DNA of 64,000 nt from an uncultured Amylibacter sp. Its GTDB lineage: Bacteria; Pseudomonadota; Alphaproteobacteria; Rhodobacterales; Rhodobacteraceae. The stretch covers positions 372,001 to 436,000 of the forward strand of contig OX044354.1 in assembly GCA_943846615.1 (NCBI GenBank). The letters are read 5' to 3'. This document shows positions 37,307 through 46,306 of this stretch, piece by piece. A model generated the notes under the pieces. It searched no databases and was not told the origin of the DNA. It saw nothing but the letters and a program-made list of their open reading frames with translations. The position numbers and the translations under genes are program-made. The first letter of the stretch is position 1; every line of letters starts with the position of its first letter.

Positions 37307-37693
37307 ATGCCAAAATGGACAGAGTATAAAGCCAGCGCAAAAGAGCGCGGTGCGTTAGCGTTAGAGTTGTATATGGTGCGTTCGACACCCAATGGTGATG
37401 TGCCATTATTGCAGGCGACATTGCCTGCGCATTTGGAATATCAAGGTAATATGGAAAAGAAAGGCAAGCTGGTTTTGGCGGGCCCCCTATCTGATCCAAG
37501 TGGTGAAGACATGTTTGGCGAGGGTTTGATCATTTACCGCGCCAACAGTCTGGAACAAGCGCGTGAATATGCTGAGGCAGACCCCATGCATTCAGCTGGT
37601 GCGCGTTCGTTTGATATTCGCCGTTGGATGATCAACGAAGGGAATTTGACGTTGAATGTGAACCTGTCGTTGCAAAACGTTTCGTTGGATTAG
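37307..37693 (+). CDS. YciI-like protein
   Basis: A 128-residue member of the YciI/muconolactone-isomerase-like ferredoxin-fold family. Signature parts are LPAHLEYQGNMEKKGKLVLAGPL, GEGLIIYRANSLEQAREYAEADPMHSAGARSFDIRRW; the conserved His and Asp of the fold are present (H at about 42, D at about 92). RBS GGAGGAAA precedes the ATG. Function of the family is mostly unknown, with some members acting on aromatic breakdown intermediates, consistent with the dioxygenase nearby. Its stop codon overlaps that of the convergent transporter gene by 4 nt. Confidence 0.78.
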   Translation: MPKWTEYKASAKERGALALELYMVRSTPNGDVPLLQATLPAHLEYQGNMEKKGKLVLAGPLSDPSGEDMFGEGLIIYRANSLEQAREYAEADPMHSAGARSFDIRRWMINEGNLTLNVNLSLQNVSLD

Positions 37694-39105
37694 AACGCAG
37701 TCAGTAAAATCATTGCGGCAATGAATACGCCGTAACATAGAATTCCATATATCCCATTCCAACGCCATGTAATCGTTGTGGATGGGATATTTGTTATACC
37801 TGATATCAACAGGCTGGCGGATGCATTCGGTGATGCGACCATGCTGAGCGCCCAACCAAAACCCAACGCGAAGAACAACAGATTTGGATCCGCTGGCGCG
37901 GTTTCGAATTGTGTAAGAACGGAACCGAGGAATACCACGGTTAATATCGGGCTAAGCGCGATTTGCCCACACAAGGTTATAATCAGGGGTAGACTGGCGA
38001 GAAGTAGCCATTCTGGCATATTTAACGCCTCCAACGTCTGGGACATGGCGGCAACAGGGGCAATTTTGGATGCGCTCACACCGATGAAACCCGCGATGCC
38101 CAGGGTGATTGCATTGTGCCCCGATCCCAGTGCACTGGCGCACAACATATGGGTGATATTCCTCTGCGCCGTTTTAGCCGACCGGATGGCATTGCCATCA
38201 AAGCATTGCTCAAAGAACCACAGGGCAATCAAGATCGGAATAACCAGCATGAGCGCGATAACCAAACTCACGTCTGCAAGATTAGAAACGATGATCGTGG
38301 GCAAAATGATCGCGATACAAATCAACGAAAATCGTTTCGCCGCGCGGGCCGGGAACGCGGGCGGTAATATTTCATCATTGCGCAACTTGGTGCGCCAGCG
38401 TGTACGATCCTCTGCCCTTCCCAGAAAGATCATCAGGACTGTCGCAGCGATCCCCATCGGGATTGTTACGCGGAAATCTGCATCGGGTATTGTGGTGAAC
38501 AACACCACCTGTGCCAAAGACGTAGGCGACCACAAAACCATCCATGTAAAGCCGCGTATCAGTGCCGAAATCTGTTGTTGTTCCAAATTTTTTGCACGTT
38601 TGCGTTGCGCGTCTGTTGCGCCCGCCTTGGCGCGTACTCCGCGTTGGATTAATGGGGACAGTAAGCTGATCGCACCAAAGTTCAGCAATATTCCAGAGAC
38701 ATGCCCGCCGAACGCCATAGCATAGTAACGCCGTCCCGATGGCTGTTGGGCAAGGTATTCACCCAGTTGCACGACAGAAGGTGAGCGTTGTGCCGCCTCT
38801 TTTAAAACTGTGACAACGTAGATAAAGCCCGCGAAAAATGCGGCCTTGTCCAATGCGTTGAGGAAGTCAGTTTGGCCGTTTTGTTTTTGTAAAAGGATGA
38901 ATGTTATGATCCCTGCAAACCCAAACAATACCCATTCGCGCAGTTTGAAATGCAAAACCATGCTGATGCAAAGAAAGATAAACGCAAAACGTGCCACGGC
39001 TTGCGCGTCACCGCCAAATTGAAAAACGATTTCAGCGAATGCCAATACGACTAAACAAGCTGCGAGTACTCTCGCCGTCAAAGTTGTTTTTACGCTATTT
39101 TCCAT
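37690..39105 (-). CDS. Multi-pass membrane protein, probable anion/carboxylate transporter
   Basis: A 471-residue protein with about 12 hydrophobic helices. It has a paired-domain look: GGHVSGILLNFGAISLLSPLIQRG in the first half and a mirrored ASALGSGHNAITLGIAGFIGV and VASPNASASLLISGI in the second, reminiscent of the ion transporter superfamily (arsenite, sodium-sulfate or citrate permeases). I do not recognise a specific family. Start ATG 39105 (MENSVKTTL) begins just before the first helix; the longer open frame upstream lies opposite the divergent cupin gene and is unlikely to be coding. Confidence 0.65.
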   Translation of the reverse strand: MENSVKTTLTARVLAACLVVLAFAEIVFQFGGDAQAVARFAFIFLCISMVLHFKLREWVLFGFAGIITFILLQKQNGQTDFLNALDKAAFFAGFIYVVTVLKEAAQRSPSVVQLGEYLAQQPSGRRYYAMAFGGHVSGILLNFGAISLLSPLIQRGVRAKAGATDAQRKRAKNLEQQQISALIRGFTWMVLWSPTSLAQVVLFTTIPDADFRVTIPMGIAATVLMIFLGRAEDRTRWRTKLRNDEILPPAFPARAAKRFSLICIAIILPTIIVSNLADVSLVIALMLVIPILIALWFFEQCFDGNAIRSAKTAQRNITHMLCASALGSGHNAITLGIAGFIGVSASKIAPVAAMSQTLEALNMPEWLLLASLPLIITLCGQIALSPILTVVFLGSVLTQFETAPADPNLLFFALGFGWALSMVASPNASASLLISGITNIPSTTITWRWNGIYGILCYGVFIAAMILLTAF

Positions 39106-39142
39106 ATTCACAAACCTGTTGCGATATCGCATCCTTTGACAC

Positions 39143-39712
39143 ATGAAATTGCATGTACAACTGTTCGAAAAACATCTGCCACTTGATGAAACATTCACGC
39201 CTACAGGCCACACCGCCATTTGGGAAAAGGAAAGCGGTGGGTTTTATGCAGGCCCGAACCAAGCGATAGGCCGCGAAGGCTCCAGCTCGTTGTTGTGTTT
39301 TCACTTCGACAGGCACGCTGCCCAAGATGATACGTTGTTGTCGTCCACATGCGAATGGCCGTCTGGTGAATGTATTCTGCGATTGGACACGGTTACATTT
39401 CCGCCTGGCGCGATTGCGTATCGCCATGTGCATGCGGGTGCGGGCACGCGGCATTTGGTGCGCGGTGGTTTGGAAATTCGCGCCGACGATCATATTGAGC
39501 ACATGGTGCCAGGTGATGCCTGGTTTGAAGGTGCAAATTCACCCGTCAGGGCAGCGGCAATTGATGGCGAAACATCACAGTTCATTCGCGCCATGGTTTT
39601 ACCGTTGGAATTTGAAGGGAAGCCGACCATTACATTCCTTAATCCAGATGATTTCGACAAGCCAAAGCTGCAAACCAATCATCGTTTTTTCGATCAACGC
39701 ATCACGCTGTAA
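39143..39712 (+). CDS. Cupin domain protein
   Basis: A 189-residue small beta-barrel protein. The cupin motif appears as PPGAIAYRHVHAGAGTRHLVRGGLEI (about 92-117) with H98 and H100 as possible metal ligands, followed by HMVPGDAWFEGANSPVRAAA as the second motif. Role unknown; many such cupins sit beside catabolic and TRAP-transport genes. It is divergent from the transporter gene and abuts the convergent GlcG-like gene with no gap. Confidence 0.72.
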   Translation: MKLHVQLFEKHLPLDETFTPTGHTAIWEKESGGFYAGPNQAIGREGSSSLLCFHFDRHAAQDDTLLSSTCEWPSGECILRLDTVTFPPGAIAYRHVHAGAGTRHLVRGGLEIRADDHIEHMVPGDAWFEGANSPVRAAAIDGETSQFIRAMVLPLEFEGKPTITFLNPDDFDKPKLQTNHRFFDQRITL

Positions 39713-40195
39713 TCATTTATCCGACAGGTAAGATCGTTCCCAATCTGGATCGACCTCTGCTGGTTCAGATTTCAAACCTGCCTTATGGACACCAAGGATC
39801 GCGCAATATTCATCCTTTTCGGATGTGTCACCACTGATCCCGATTGCGCCGATGGTGATGCCGTCGGTCGTTTCCACCAAGACGCCACCCGGCACAGGGA
39901 TCAATCGACCATCGGACGCCGCCGCCAATGCGTTTTGAAAAGTTGGACGGTTGGACAGGCGATCGCGAATTAGGCGGCTGGAAATACCCATGCCTAGTGC
40001 GCCCCACGCTTTGCCAAAGGCGATATCGAAACGCATAATACCAGAGCCATCTTCGGATTTGGTTGCTACGATTTGACCGCCCGCGTTTAGAGCAACGACG
40101 GTCAGTGGTAACAAATCCAAGCCGCGACCGAGGCGCAATGCTTCGTCAATTATTGTTGTCGCGGATTCGAGAGTTAGGCTGGTTTGAAGTCTCAT
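39713..40195 (-). CDS. GlcG/HbpS-like (DUF336) protein
   Basis: A 160-residue protein of the GlcG/HbpS family: LTLESATTIIDEALRLGR start, VTVVALNAGGQIVA-like strand, DIAFGKAWGALGMG, and the VPGGVLVETTDGITIGAIGISGDTSEKDEYCA end. Family members bind heme or small ligands, or accompany glycolate and aromatic operons without a fixed role. It lies 10 nt downstream of the second TRAP large permease gene, so it should be co-transcribed with that transporter. Confidence 0.8.
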   Translation of the reverse strand: MRLQTSLTLESATTIIDEALRLGRGLDLLPLTVVALNAGGQIVATKSEDGSGIMRFDIAFGKAWGALGMGISSRLIRDRLSNRPTFQNALAAASDGRLIPVPGGVLVETTDGITIGAIGISGDTSEKDEYCAILGVHKAGLKSEPAEVDPDWERSYLSDK

Positions 40196-40205
40196 CGTGT
40201 TCTTT

Positions 40206-41522
40206 CTACATTAAGCTGGGAAGCCAAGTTACGATTTCTGGGAATGCCAGCAACAGTGCAATAGTAATTACGTCGGCTACGAAGAATAATGCAATGCCGC
40301 GAAATACATCGCCCAATGGTATGTCGGGGCGCACGCCGTTTACGACGAAGCAGTTTAACCCGATGGGTGGTGTGATCAAACAGACCTCGGCCATTTTAAC
40401 GACAATGATACCGAACCAGATTGAATCAAACCCTAGCGCGATAACTGCGGGATAAACCACTGGCAGTGTTAGTAACAACATTCCGATTGCATCCATGAAC
40501 ATACCCAAGATGGCATAAGCCAAAAGTATGCAGATCATGATCGCCATAGGCGACATATCCAATGTCAAAATCCAGCCTGTGAAGGCCTCTGGTAATCCAG
40601 AAAAACCTAAGAATCGAACGAAGATCAGAACGCCCCAAATTAGCGAGAAGATCATCACCGTAAGTTTCGCGGATTCCATCAACGCGCTTTTGAGGGTCGA
40701 GAATTTGGTGCCGCGCATGATAGACATGACGAAGACAACGGCGGCTCCTAATGCGCCCGCCTCAGTCGGGGTGGCCCAGCCGTTATAGATGGCGGACATG
40801 ATGATTATGACCACGATCAAGATCGGTGAAATACCTGGCAGGGATTTAACACGGTCGCCCCATGTGTAACCTTTGACGGCGGGACCTGCGCTGGGTTTAT
40901 AGATTGCCCAGACGATGATGATGCCTGCGTAGACCAATGCGGAAACGGCACCCGGTAAGAAGCCCGCGATGAGTAGTTTGCCAACGGATTCCTCGACAAT
41001 GATTGCGTAGATTACGAGGATTGCCGATGGCGGGATCAGTGTGGCGAGTGTACCACCGGCGGCAACAACGCCAGCCGCCAAGCGACGGTCATAACCGTAT
41101 TTCAACATTTCCGGGATCGCGACGCGCGAGAATACCGCCGCGGTGGCTGTGGATGCGCCAGATACAGCGGCAAAACCCGCGGTGGCAAAGATAGTGGCCA
41201 CGGCCAACCCTCCTGGCACCCAGCCAACCCATTTGCGTGCGGCGTCGAACAATTGTTGGGTCATGCCAGCGTGGAACGCCAAGAAGCCGATAAAAATAAA
41301 CATCGGAAGCACACTGAGCGCATAGACAGATGATTTAGAATGCGGAATTGTACCAGCGATACCAGCGGCAGGCCCCCAGCCCAGCAATTCAACCAAGCCA
41401 AGCAAGCCGACGGTTGCTGCGGCGAAAACCACACGCACGCCAGCGATAATCAAGACAAACATCAAGCCAAGCCCGATAAGGCCGACCAAAAACGGATCGT
41501 TAAAACCAATACCTAAAATCAT
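40206..41522 (-). CDS. TRAP transporter large permease (DctM), second system
   Basis: A 438-residue TRAP large permease, about 12 helices, with GASTATAAVFSRVAIPEMLKYGY, AAGGTLATLIPPSAILVIYAII and AEVCLITPPIGLNCFVV. It overlaps the small permease gene by 4 nt (ATGA). It differs clearly in sequence from the first DctM, so the two systems are not a recent duplication. Confidence 0.9.
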   Translation of the reverse strand: MILGIGFNDPFLVGLIGLGLMFVLIIAGVRVVFAAATVGLLGLVELLGWGPAAGIAGTIPHSKSSVYALSVLPMFIFIGFLAFHAGMTQQLFDAARKWVGWVPGGLAVATIFATAGFAAVSGASTATAAVFSRVAIPEMLKYGYDRRLAAGVVAAGGTLATLIPPSAILVIYAIIVEESVGKLLIAGFLPGAVSALVYAGIIIVWAIYKPSAGPAVKGYTWGDRVKSLPGISPILIVVIIIMSAIYNGWATPTEAGALGAAVVFVMSIMRGTKFSTLKSALMESAKLTVMIFSLIWGVLIFVRFLGFSGLPEAFTGWILTLDMSPMAIMICILLAYAILGMFMDAIGMLLLTLPVVYPAVIALGFDSIWFGIIVVKMAEVCLITPPIGLNCFVVNGVRPDIPLGDVFRGIALFFVADVITIALLLAFPEIVTWLPSLM

Positions 41523-42124
41523 GACGCACTCCCATTTTGTGCATCGCCAAATGCCTCTTTGATTTCGTCTTTGGCGACCTCTTCTACATCTTGGATTTTT
41601 GCGATACCGATGGGTTCAAGCGTAGGGTTGATGAATAATCGAATTGAGCCGACGAATTGGATCGACAACCGAATAAACCAGATTGAAAAGGCAATTGGCA
41701 CCAATAATTTCGAGGGCCAAACGGGAAATTCGGCGTCAATTGTTGTGTCGCCCAATTCAATTGAGCGTTGGAAATGTCCCCAGCCGTAATAAATCAAAAC
41801 ACCAATAACGAAGAGCGCTACGGCGGTACTGACAATTTCCGCGCCCCATAACCAGCGCCCTTTTAGACGGCCAACGAGGATTTCCATGCGGATATGTGCG
41901 CCCAGACGTTGGCAATATGCCGCCCCCAGAAATGCCATTGATGCCATCGAAAGTTCGACCAGATCAATATAGCCAGAAATCGGTGTGTTCATCACGGTGC
42001 GCAGGAAAATTTGGGCACAGCCCAGAACCATCAACATGAAGATCGCAAAACCTGCCAATAGGTTTGCCATATCCTCAATGGGGCGCATGGCTGTATCGAT
42101 TAATCTAAGGGGGGATTGGGACAT
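41519..42124 (-). CDS. TRAP transporter small permease (DctQ), second system
   Basis: A 201-residue DctQ protein with four helices (MANLLAGFAIFMLMVLGCAQIFLRTVMNTPISGYIDLVELSMASMAFLGAAYCQR) and a charged C-terminal tail. It sits between the DctP gene, from which it is separated by a stem-loop, and the overlapping DctM gene. Confidence 0.87.
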   Translation of the reverse strand: MSQSPLRLIDTAMRPIEDMANLLAGFAIFMLMVLGCAQIFLRTVMNTPISGYIDLVELSMASMAFLGAAYCQRLGAHIRMEILVGRLKGRWLWGAEIVSTAVALFVIGVLIYYGWGHFQRSIELGDTTIDAEFPVWPSKLLVPIAFSIWFIRLSIQFVGSIRLFINPTLEPIGIAKIQDVEEVAKDEIKEAFGDAQNGSAS

Positions 42125-42153
42125 AGAATATCACTTAATCATTTAATAGATAG

Positions 42154-42179
42154 CGAAGGCGGCGCGATGGCCGCCTTCG
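42154..42179 (-). terminator. Intercistronic stem-loop between DctP and DctQ genes
   Basis: A 10-bp stem CGAAGGCGGC / GCCGCCTTCG with a 6-nt loop lies 6 nt after the dctP stop in the 61-nt gap to the permease start. It probably acts as an attenuator or 3'-end stabiliser so that more binding protein than permease is made. Confidence 0.75.
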
Positions 42180-42185
42180 TTAGTA

Positions 42186-43226
42186 TTACATTTTTTCCGC
42201 TTCTGCCGCGTATTCCCATACTGCGTCAAACACGCCTTGGGCATCAAACTTGTCTTTGTTTGCTTCGATCCAAGCGTCCCAAACGGGTTGACCAGCGGCC
42301 TTCTTGAATTCTGCCAACTGTTCGTCAGAGTAGACGATTTTCTGCATACTGGCCTCAAACGCAGGTAGATTCTTTGCGTCTGCTGCTGCGTATGCAGCCT
42401 GCTCTACATCCATCACCAACTCTTTGTTATCCATCAGCAATTTTTGGTACTGCTCTGGCAACGCTTCGTATGATGTTTTGTTGAAGACCCAACCACATTC
42501 CGATGTGCCAGGTGCCAAGTTGCTGGTGTACCATTCGGCCTCTTCAGAGATTTTGAATGACACGTGCGCGTATGTGAATGGGAATGCCGCCGCATCCAAT
42601 GCGCCACGTTGGAACGCAGTTGATGTTTCGCTGGCTGGCAATGTTTGCTTCACAGACCCCAGTTTTTCCATCGCGGTACCTAAACCACCACCCGCGCGTA
42701 CACGCAGACCTTTCCAGCCTTCGAGTGTTGTCGGTGCTGGGCCTTTGCCTAAGATTTCATATTGTGGCAATAGGCCAGAAACATATGGCATCGCGTTCCA
42801 TTTTTCCATGTCCGCAACGATTGCGGGATGGCTCATCATTTTTCCACGAACGTATTTATCAACCTTTGGGTCACCCAATGGTAGGAACGGCAGTGAGAAC
42901 ACCATCCACGCAGGGTTCTTGCCCGGGTGATAGAAGTTACAAATTGCAGCGCCTTCAAATGCATTCAATTTGATGCCGTCCAGATTTTCACGGTTGCTGG
43001 ACAGTTGAGCACCGTAGAAAATTTTGATGTTAAAGTTGCCATCAGTCTCTTCGGAAACCTTCTTGGCCATCTCTTCCATGCCTGCGGATAATGCACGTGG
43101 GTTGCCCCACATTGAAAGTTTCCAAAACACCTTTGGTCCATCGACCTTGGCCATGGCAACGTTTGACAACGCCATCGACGACAGAACTGTCGCAGCGGCC
43201 AATTTACTTATAAACTTAAACTTCAT
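42186..43226 (-). CDS. TRAP transporter substrate-binding protein (DctP), second system
   Basis: A 346-residue periplasmic binding protein with a signal peptide (MKFKFISKLAAATVLSSMAL...AMA). The family core is seen in EETDGNFNIKIFYGAQLSSNRENLDGIKLNAFEGA and in LEGWKGLRVRAGGGLGTAMEKLG, where the arginine of RVRAGG is the probable carboxylate anchor. Its promoter region faces the TAXI system. Ligand unknown. Confidence 0.87.
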   Translation of the reverse strand: MKFKFISKLAAATVLSSMALSNVAMAKVDGPKVFWKLSMWGNPRALSAGMEEMAKKVSEETDGNFNIKIFYGAQLSSNRENLDGIKLNAFEGAAICNFYHPGKNPAWMVFSLPFLPLGDPKVDKYVRGKMMSHPAIVADMEKWNAMPYVSGLLPQYEILGKGPAPTTLEGWKGLRVRAGGGLGTAMEKLGSVKQTLPASETSTAFQRGALDAAAFPFTYAHVSFKISEEAEWYTSNLAPGTSECGWVFNKTSYEALPEQYQKLLMDNKELVMDVEQAAYAAADAKNLPAFEASMQKIVYSDEQLAEFKKAAGQPVWDAWIEANKDKFDAQGVFDAVWEYAAEAEKM

Positions 43227-43338
43227 TTTTCTTCCTCCCTATCATTGCGAATGCGACTCAGACGCAAACGCAATATTTAATAAAGGGACTGTAACAAGGT
43301 TTTTTCAAAAATAAATATATTTTCACCTCTATTCTTAA

Positions 43339-43379
43339 AATATCGATTTTAATTGCATTTCAGCTTTAAATCGATTTAA
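43339..43379. promoter_or_regulatory. Two ATCGAT-centred dyads between the divergent TRAP operons
   Basis: AATATCGATTTT at 43339-43350 and the perfect 14-bp palindrome TTAAATCGATTTAA at 43366-43379 lie about 28 nt apart, close to three helical turns, in the 189-bp gap between dctP (minus) and the TAXI gene (plus). The first 12-mer recurs exactly at 37244-37255. They look like paired operator half-sites for one regulator controlling both transporters. Confidence 0.45.
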
Positions 43380-43415
43380 GTACCGAAATCAACACGACAC
43401 TTCTGGGAGGATATA

Positions 43416-44360
43416 TTGTTGTTTAACGTTTCAAAAACCGCTGCCCGTACGGTAACCGGTAGCCTACTTATCGCGATTTCCACAAGTTTTGGTGCCAGCG
43501 CAGACGAGTTGCGCATTGGTACGGCCAGCCAAGGTGGCGCGTTCTACCCTGTTGGGCAGGCCATTTCGACATTGGTGAATAAACATGCCGCTGACACAAC
43601 GATGGTGCCGATTGTAACATCTGGTTCTGTTGAAAACCCACGCTTGGTTAATTCCAAAGAGGTTGATTTGGGAATCACCAACAACAACTTGGCTGTTTTG
43701 GCAAACAAAGGTGTTGGCCCGTACAAAAAGTCTGGCGCGATGGAATTGCGCGCCTTGGGATCATTGCACTTCTCTGTTTTGCACATGATGACATTGGATG
43801 GCGCGTCCATTGGTTCGATCGCCGACCTGAAAGGCAAGCGCATCGCCGTTGGTCCAGCGGGTGGTGGCACGATCCCGTTCTTGACCCAAGTGTTGGGCCT
43901 AGCTGGATTGTCCATGGATGACATCACGCCAAGCTTCCTATCTTACGGTGACGGGTTCAGCCAATTGGCAGACGGCAACGTTGATGCGGCATTCGCATTA
44001 AGTGGTTATCCAGCGGGTGCGGTTATGCAGGCGCAGGCAAACAAGAAGTTGAAGTTCATTCCGATGACTTCCGATCAAGTTGAGACTGCATTGGGCAAAT
44101 ATCCAAACTACAACCGCGTTGTTGTGCCAGCAGCCACATATAATACGGACACGGATGGTACGTTGTTAGGTGTGAACAACATGTTGATCACAGATGCCAG
44201 TTTGGATGAGAAAACAGCCTATGAAATAACCAAGGCGATTTACGGCAACATGGATGAATTTCGCGCAGAAAACGCATTGGCGAACCAAATCGATCCAGCC
44301 CGTTCGTTGACGTTGAAAATTCCATTGCACCCAGGTGCCGCGAAATTCTTTAACGAATAA
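43416..44360 (+). CDS. TAXI family TRAP solute-binding protein
   Basis: A 314-residue periplasmic protein of the TAXI type, which works with a fused large permease. A signal peptide (ends GASA) is followed by DELRIGTASQGGAFYPVGQAISTLVN and VENPRLVNSKEVDLGITNNN, the standard TAXI opening, and LKGKRIAVGPAGGGT. The start is a TTG at 43416 preceded by GGGAGG at 5 nt; a second TTG follows directly and could be used. Ligands of TAXI systems are mostly unknown, with glutamate or 2-oxoglutarate in some. Confidence 0.87.
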   Translation: MLFNVSKTAARTVTGSLLIAISTSFGASADELRIGTASQGGAFYPVGQAISTLVNKHAADTTMVPIVTSGSVENPRLVNSKEVDLGITNNNLAVLANKGVGPYKKSGAMELRALGSLHFSVLHMMTLDGASIGSIADLKGKRIAVGPAGGGTIPFLTQVLGLAGLSMDDITPSFLSYGDGFSQLADGNVDAAFALSGYPAGAVMQAQANKKLKFIPMTSDQVETALGKYPNYNRVVVPAATYNTDTDGTLLGVNNMLITDASLDEKTAYEITKAIYGNMDEFRAENALANQIDPARSLTLKIPLHPGAAKFFNE

Positions 44361-44381
44361 TTGCACGTAAATAACAATTCG

Positions 44382-44406
44382 ATTGGCGGCTGTTTTGGCC
44401 GCCAAT
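44382..44406 (+). terminator. Intercistronic stem-loop between TAXI binding protein and permease
   Basis: A 9-bp stem ATTGGCGGC / GCCGCCAAT with a 7-nt loop lies 21 nt after the binding-protein stop and is followed by TTTG. It mirrors the hairpin at 42154 in the neighbouring TRAP operon and probably limits permease expression. Confidence 0.7.
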
Positions 44407-44437
44407 TTTGCATCTACTCCATATTTTCAGGCGTCCC

Positions 44438-46306
44438 ATGTTGAACAAGCTTACAAATAATATCGTCAACCTTGTTGCGTTTTCGATTGGTGTTTTCCAC
44501 CTGTTGAACGTGTCGGGGTTGTTGGTTTTATCTACACGCGACATTCGGATTTTCCATCTGTTGATGATGTTAGTGCTGTTGTTTTTGATGAAGCCGACGA
44601 TGCCGAAATTTGCGAATGCGATGTTGGATCGTATTTTGGGCTGGGCATTGGTTGCGCTGAGTGTAGGTTCATGTGTCTTTATCCTAAGCCGTTGGAAAGA
44701 CATCGCCATGAGCGGCGGTGACACAGACAGTTGGGATGCCATCATCGGCGTCGTTTTGATCGGCCTTGTGTTAGAGGCCGCGCGTCGTGGTGTTGGTTTG
44801 GTTCTGGCGATCATCTGTTTCTTCTTTTTCACATATCCGTTTTACAGTGATTATTTGCCCGGTGTTTTAGGGTCGCGCGGATACAGCCTGACACGGATTT
44901 CCGAATTACTGACCACCACATCACAGGGTGTGTTTGGGATTCCGTTGGGCGTATCGTCTACATACATTATTCTATTTTCAATCTATGGCGCGTTCCTATC
45001 CGAATTTGGCGCTGGTGACTTCTTCTTTAAATTAGCGAACAAGTTGACCAAGGGGATGCAAGCGGCGGGCGCAAAAACGGCTGTTATTTTCAGCACTCTT
45101 CTGGGTATGATTTCTGGATCGGCGGCGGGTAATGTTGCCGTAACAGGCACCCTGACCATCCCGATGATGAAAAAAGAGGGATATAAACCCCACCAAGCAG
45201 GTGCAATCGAGGCTGTGGTGTCCACAGGTGGGCAAATCATGCCACCTGTTATGGGCGCGGCAGCGTTCATCATGGCGGAAATCGTTGGTGTGCCGTATTC
45301 GGATATTATGCGTGCAGCGTTGATCCCTGCCCTGTTATTTTTCGCATCACTATTTTTTGTGGTCCATTTGCAAGCAGGCAAGAGCAAGCTGACCCCACTG
45401 GAACAACCGGTTGAGGAAACCGACAGCACCTTGATGATTTTGATCAAAGGTGGTCAATACATTATTCCATTCGTGACATTGATTGCGATGATGCTTAATG
45501 GGTATTCACCGTTTAAGGCATCATTTGCATCGATCATTGTTTTACTGGTCGCGCACGTTATTTGGACGCGTAGCATAACGTTGGACATGTTTGTTAAGGC
45601 AGCACGTGCCATCACCGAAGGATCAAAGGCCGTGGTGCCAATTGCCATTGCATGTGCCGCTGCAGGTATCATTGCGGGGACGTTGGGTGTTACCGGGCTT
45701 GGCTCAAAGATCTCTGGTCTGATCATTACGGCATCGGGTGGCATCACGTTCTTTGCCTTGTTGTTCACCATGCTGACGGCAATCATTTTAGGTATGGGTT
45801 TACCAACCACTGCGGCCTATTTGATCCTGGCAACTGTTGTGGCCCCTGCACTGGCGAAAATGGGTGTGCCGTTGTTGACCGCGCATTTGTTCGTGTTCTT
45901 TTACGGCTGTGTATCCACCATTACGCCACCTGTGGCGCTGGCCTCTTATGTGGCGGCGGGGATTGCCAAGGCGGATATCAACAAGGTTGGCTGGACCGCG
46001 TTCACCTATGGTATCACATGTTACATTTTACCGTTCATGTTCTTCTACGGCTCTGGTCTGTTGATGACAGGTACGGTCTTTGAAATTCTGATTGCGACGG
46101 GAACGGGTGGGATTGGTGTGTTTGGCATCGCGGCCTGTGTCATTGGATACTTGAACGGAAACCTTACAGGCATATCACGTATCGCCATCGGTGTTGCGGG
46201 CGTTACGTTGCTGCATCAAGGATTGATAACAGATGCCATCGGCGCAGCGACTTTCGCCGCCGTCTACCTTACAAATAAAAACTCAGGAGAAACCAATGCT
46301 ATTTGA
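44438..46306 (+). CDS. TRAP transporter fused permease (4TM+12TM, TAXI type)
   Basis: A 622-residue permease in which the small and large subunits are fused. The N-terminal four-helix part (to about 150) corresponds to DctQ; the rest is the large permease with GSAAGNVAVTGTLTIPMMKKEGYKPHQAGAIEAVVSTGGQIMPPVMGAAAFIMAE, AIILGMGLPTTAAYLILA and FYGCVSTITPPVALASYVAAGIA. Start ATG 44438 is chosen; a TTG at 44408 lies inside the intergenic hairpin tail. Its 3' end overlaps the cupin gene start by 11 nt. Confidence 0.88.
   Translation: MLNKLTNNIVNLVAFSIGVFHLLNVSGLLVLSTRDIRIFHLLMMLVLLFLMKPTMPKFANAMLDRILGWALVALSVGSCVFILSRWKDIAMSGGDTDSWDAIIGVVLIGLVLEAARRGVGLVLAIICFFFFTYPFYSDYLPGVLGSRGYSLTRISELLTTTSQGVFGIPLGVSSTYIILFSIYGAFLSEFGAGDFFFKLANKLTKGMQAAGAKTAVIFSTLLGMISGSAAGNVAVTGTLTIPMMKKEGYKPHQAGAIEAVVSTGGQIMPPVMGAAAFIMAEIVGVPYSDIMRAALIPALLFFASLFFVVHLQAGKSKLTPLEQPVEETDSTLMILIKGGQYIIPFVTLIAMMLNGYSPFKASFASIIVLLVAHVIWTRSITLDMFVKAARAITEGSKAVVPIAIACAAAGIIAGTLGVTGLGSKISGLIITASGGITFFALLFTMLTAIILGMGLPTTAAYLILATVVAPALAKMGVPLLTAHLFVFFYGCVSTITPPVALASYVAAGIAKADINKVGWTAFTYGITCYILPFMFFYGSGLLMTGTVFEILIATGTGGIGVFGIAACVIGYLNGNLTGISRIAIGVAGVTLLHQGLITDAIGAATFAAVYLTNKNSGETNAI

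Noticed and set aside
39106..39219. N-terminal extension of the transporter gene to 39219
   Set aside because: The extra codons lie opposite the divergent cupin gene, are Cys/Arg-rich and precede a normal membrane-protein start at 39105.
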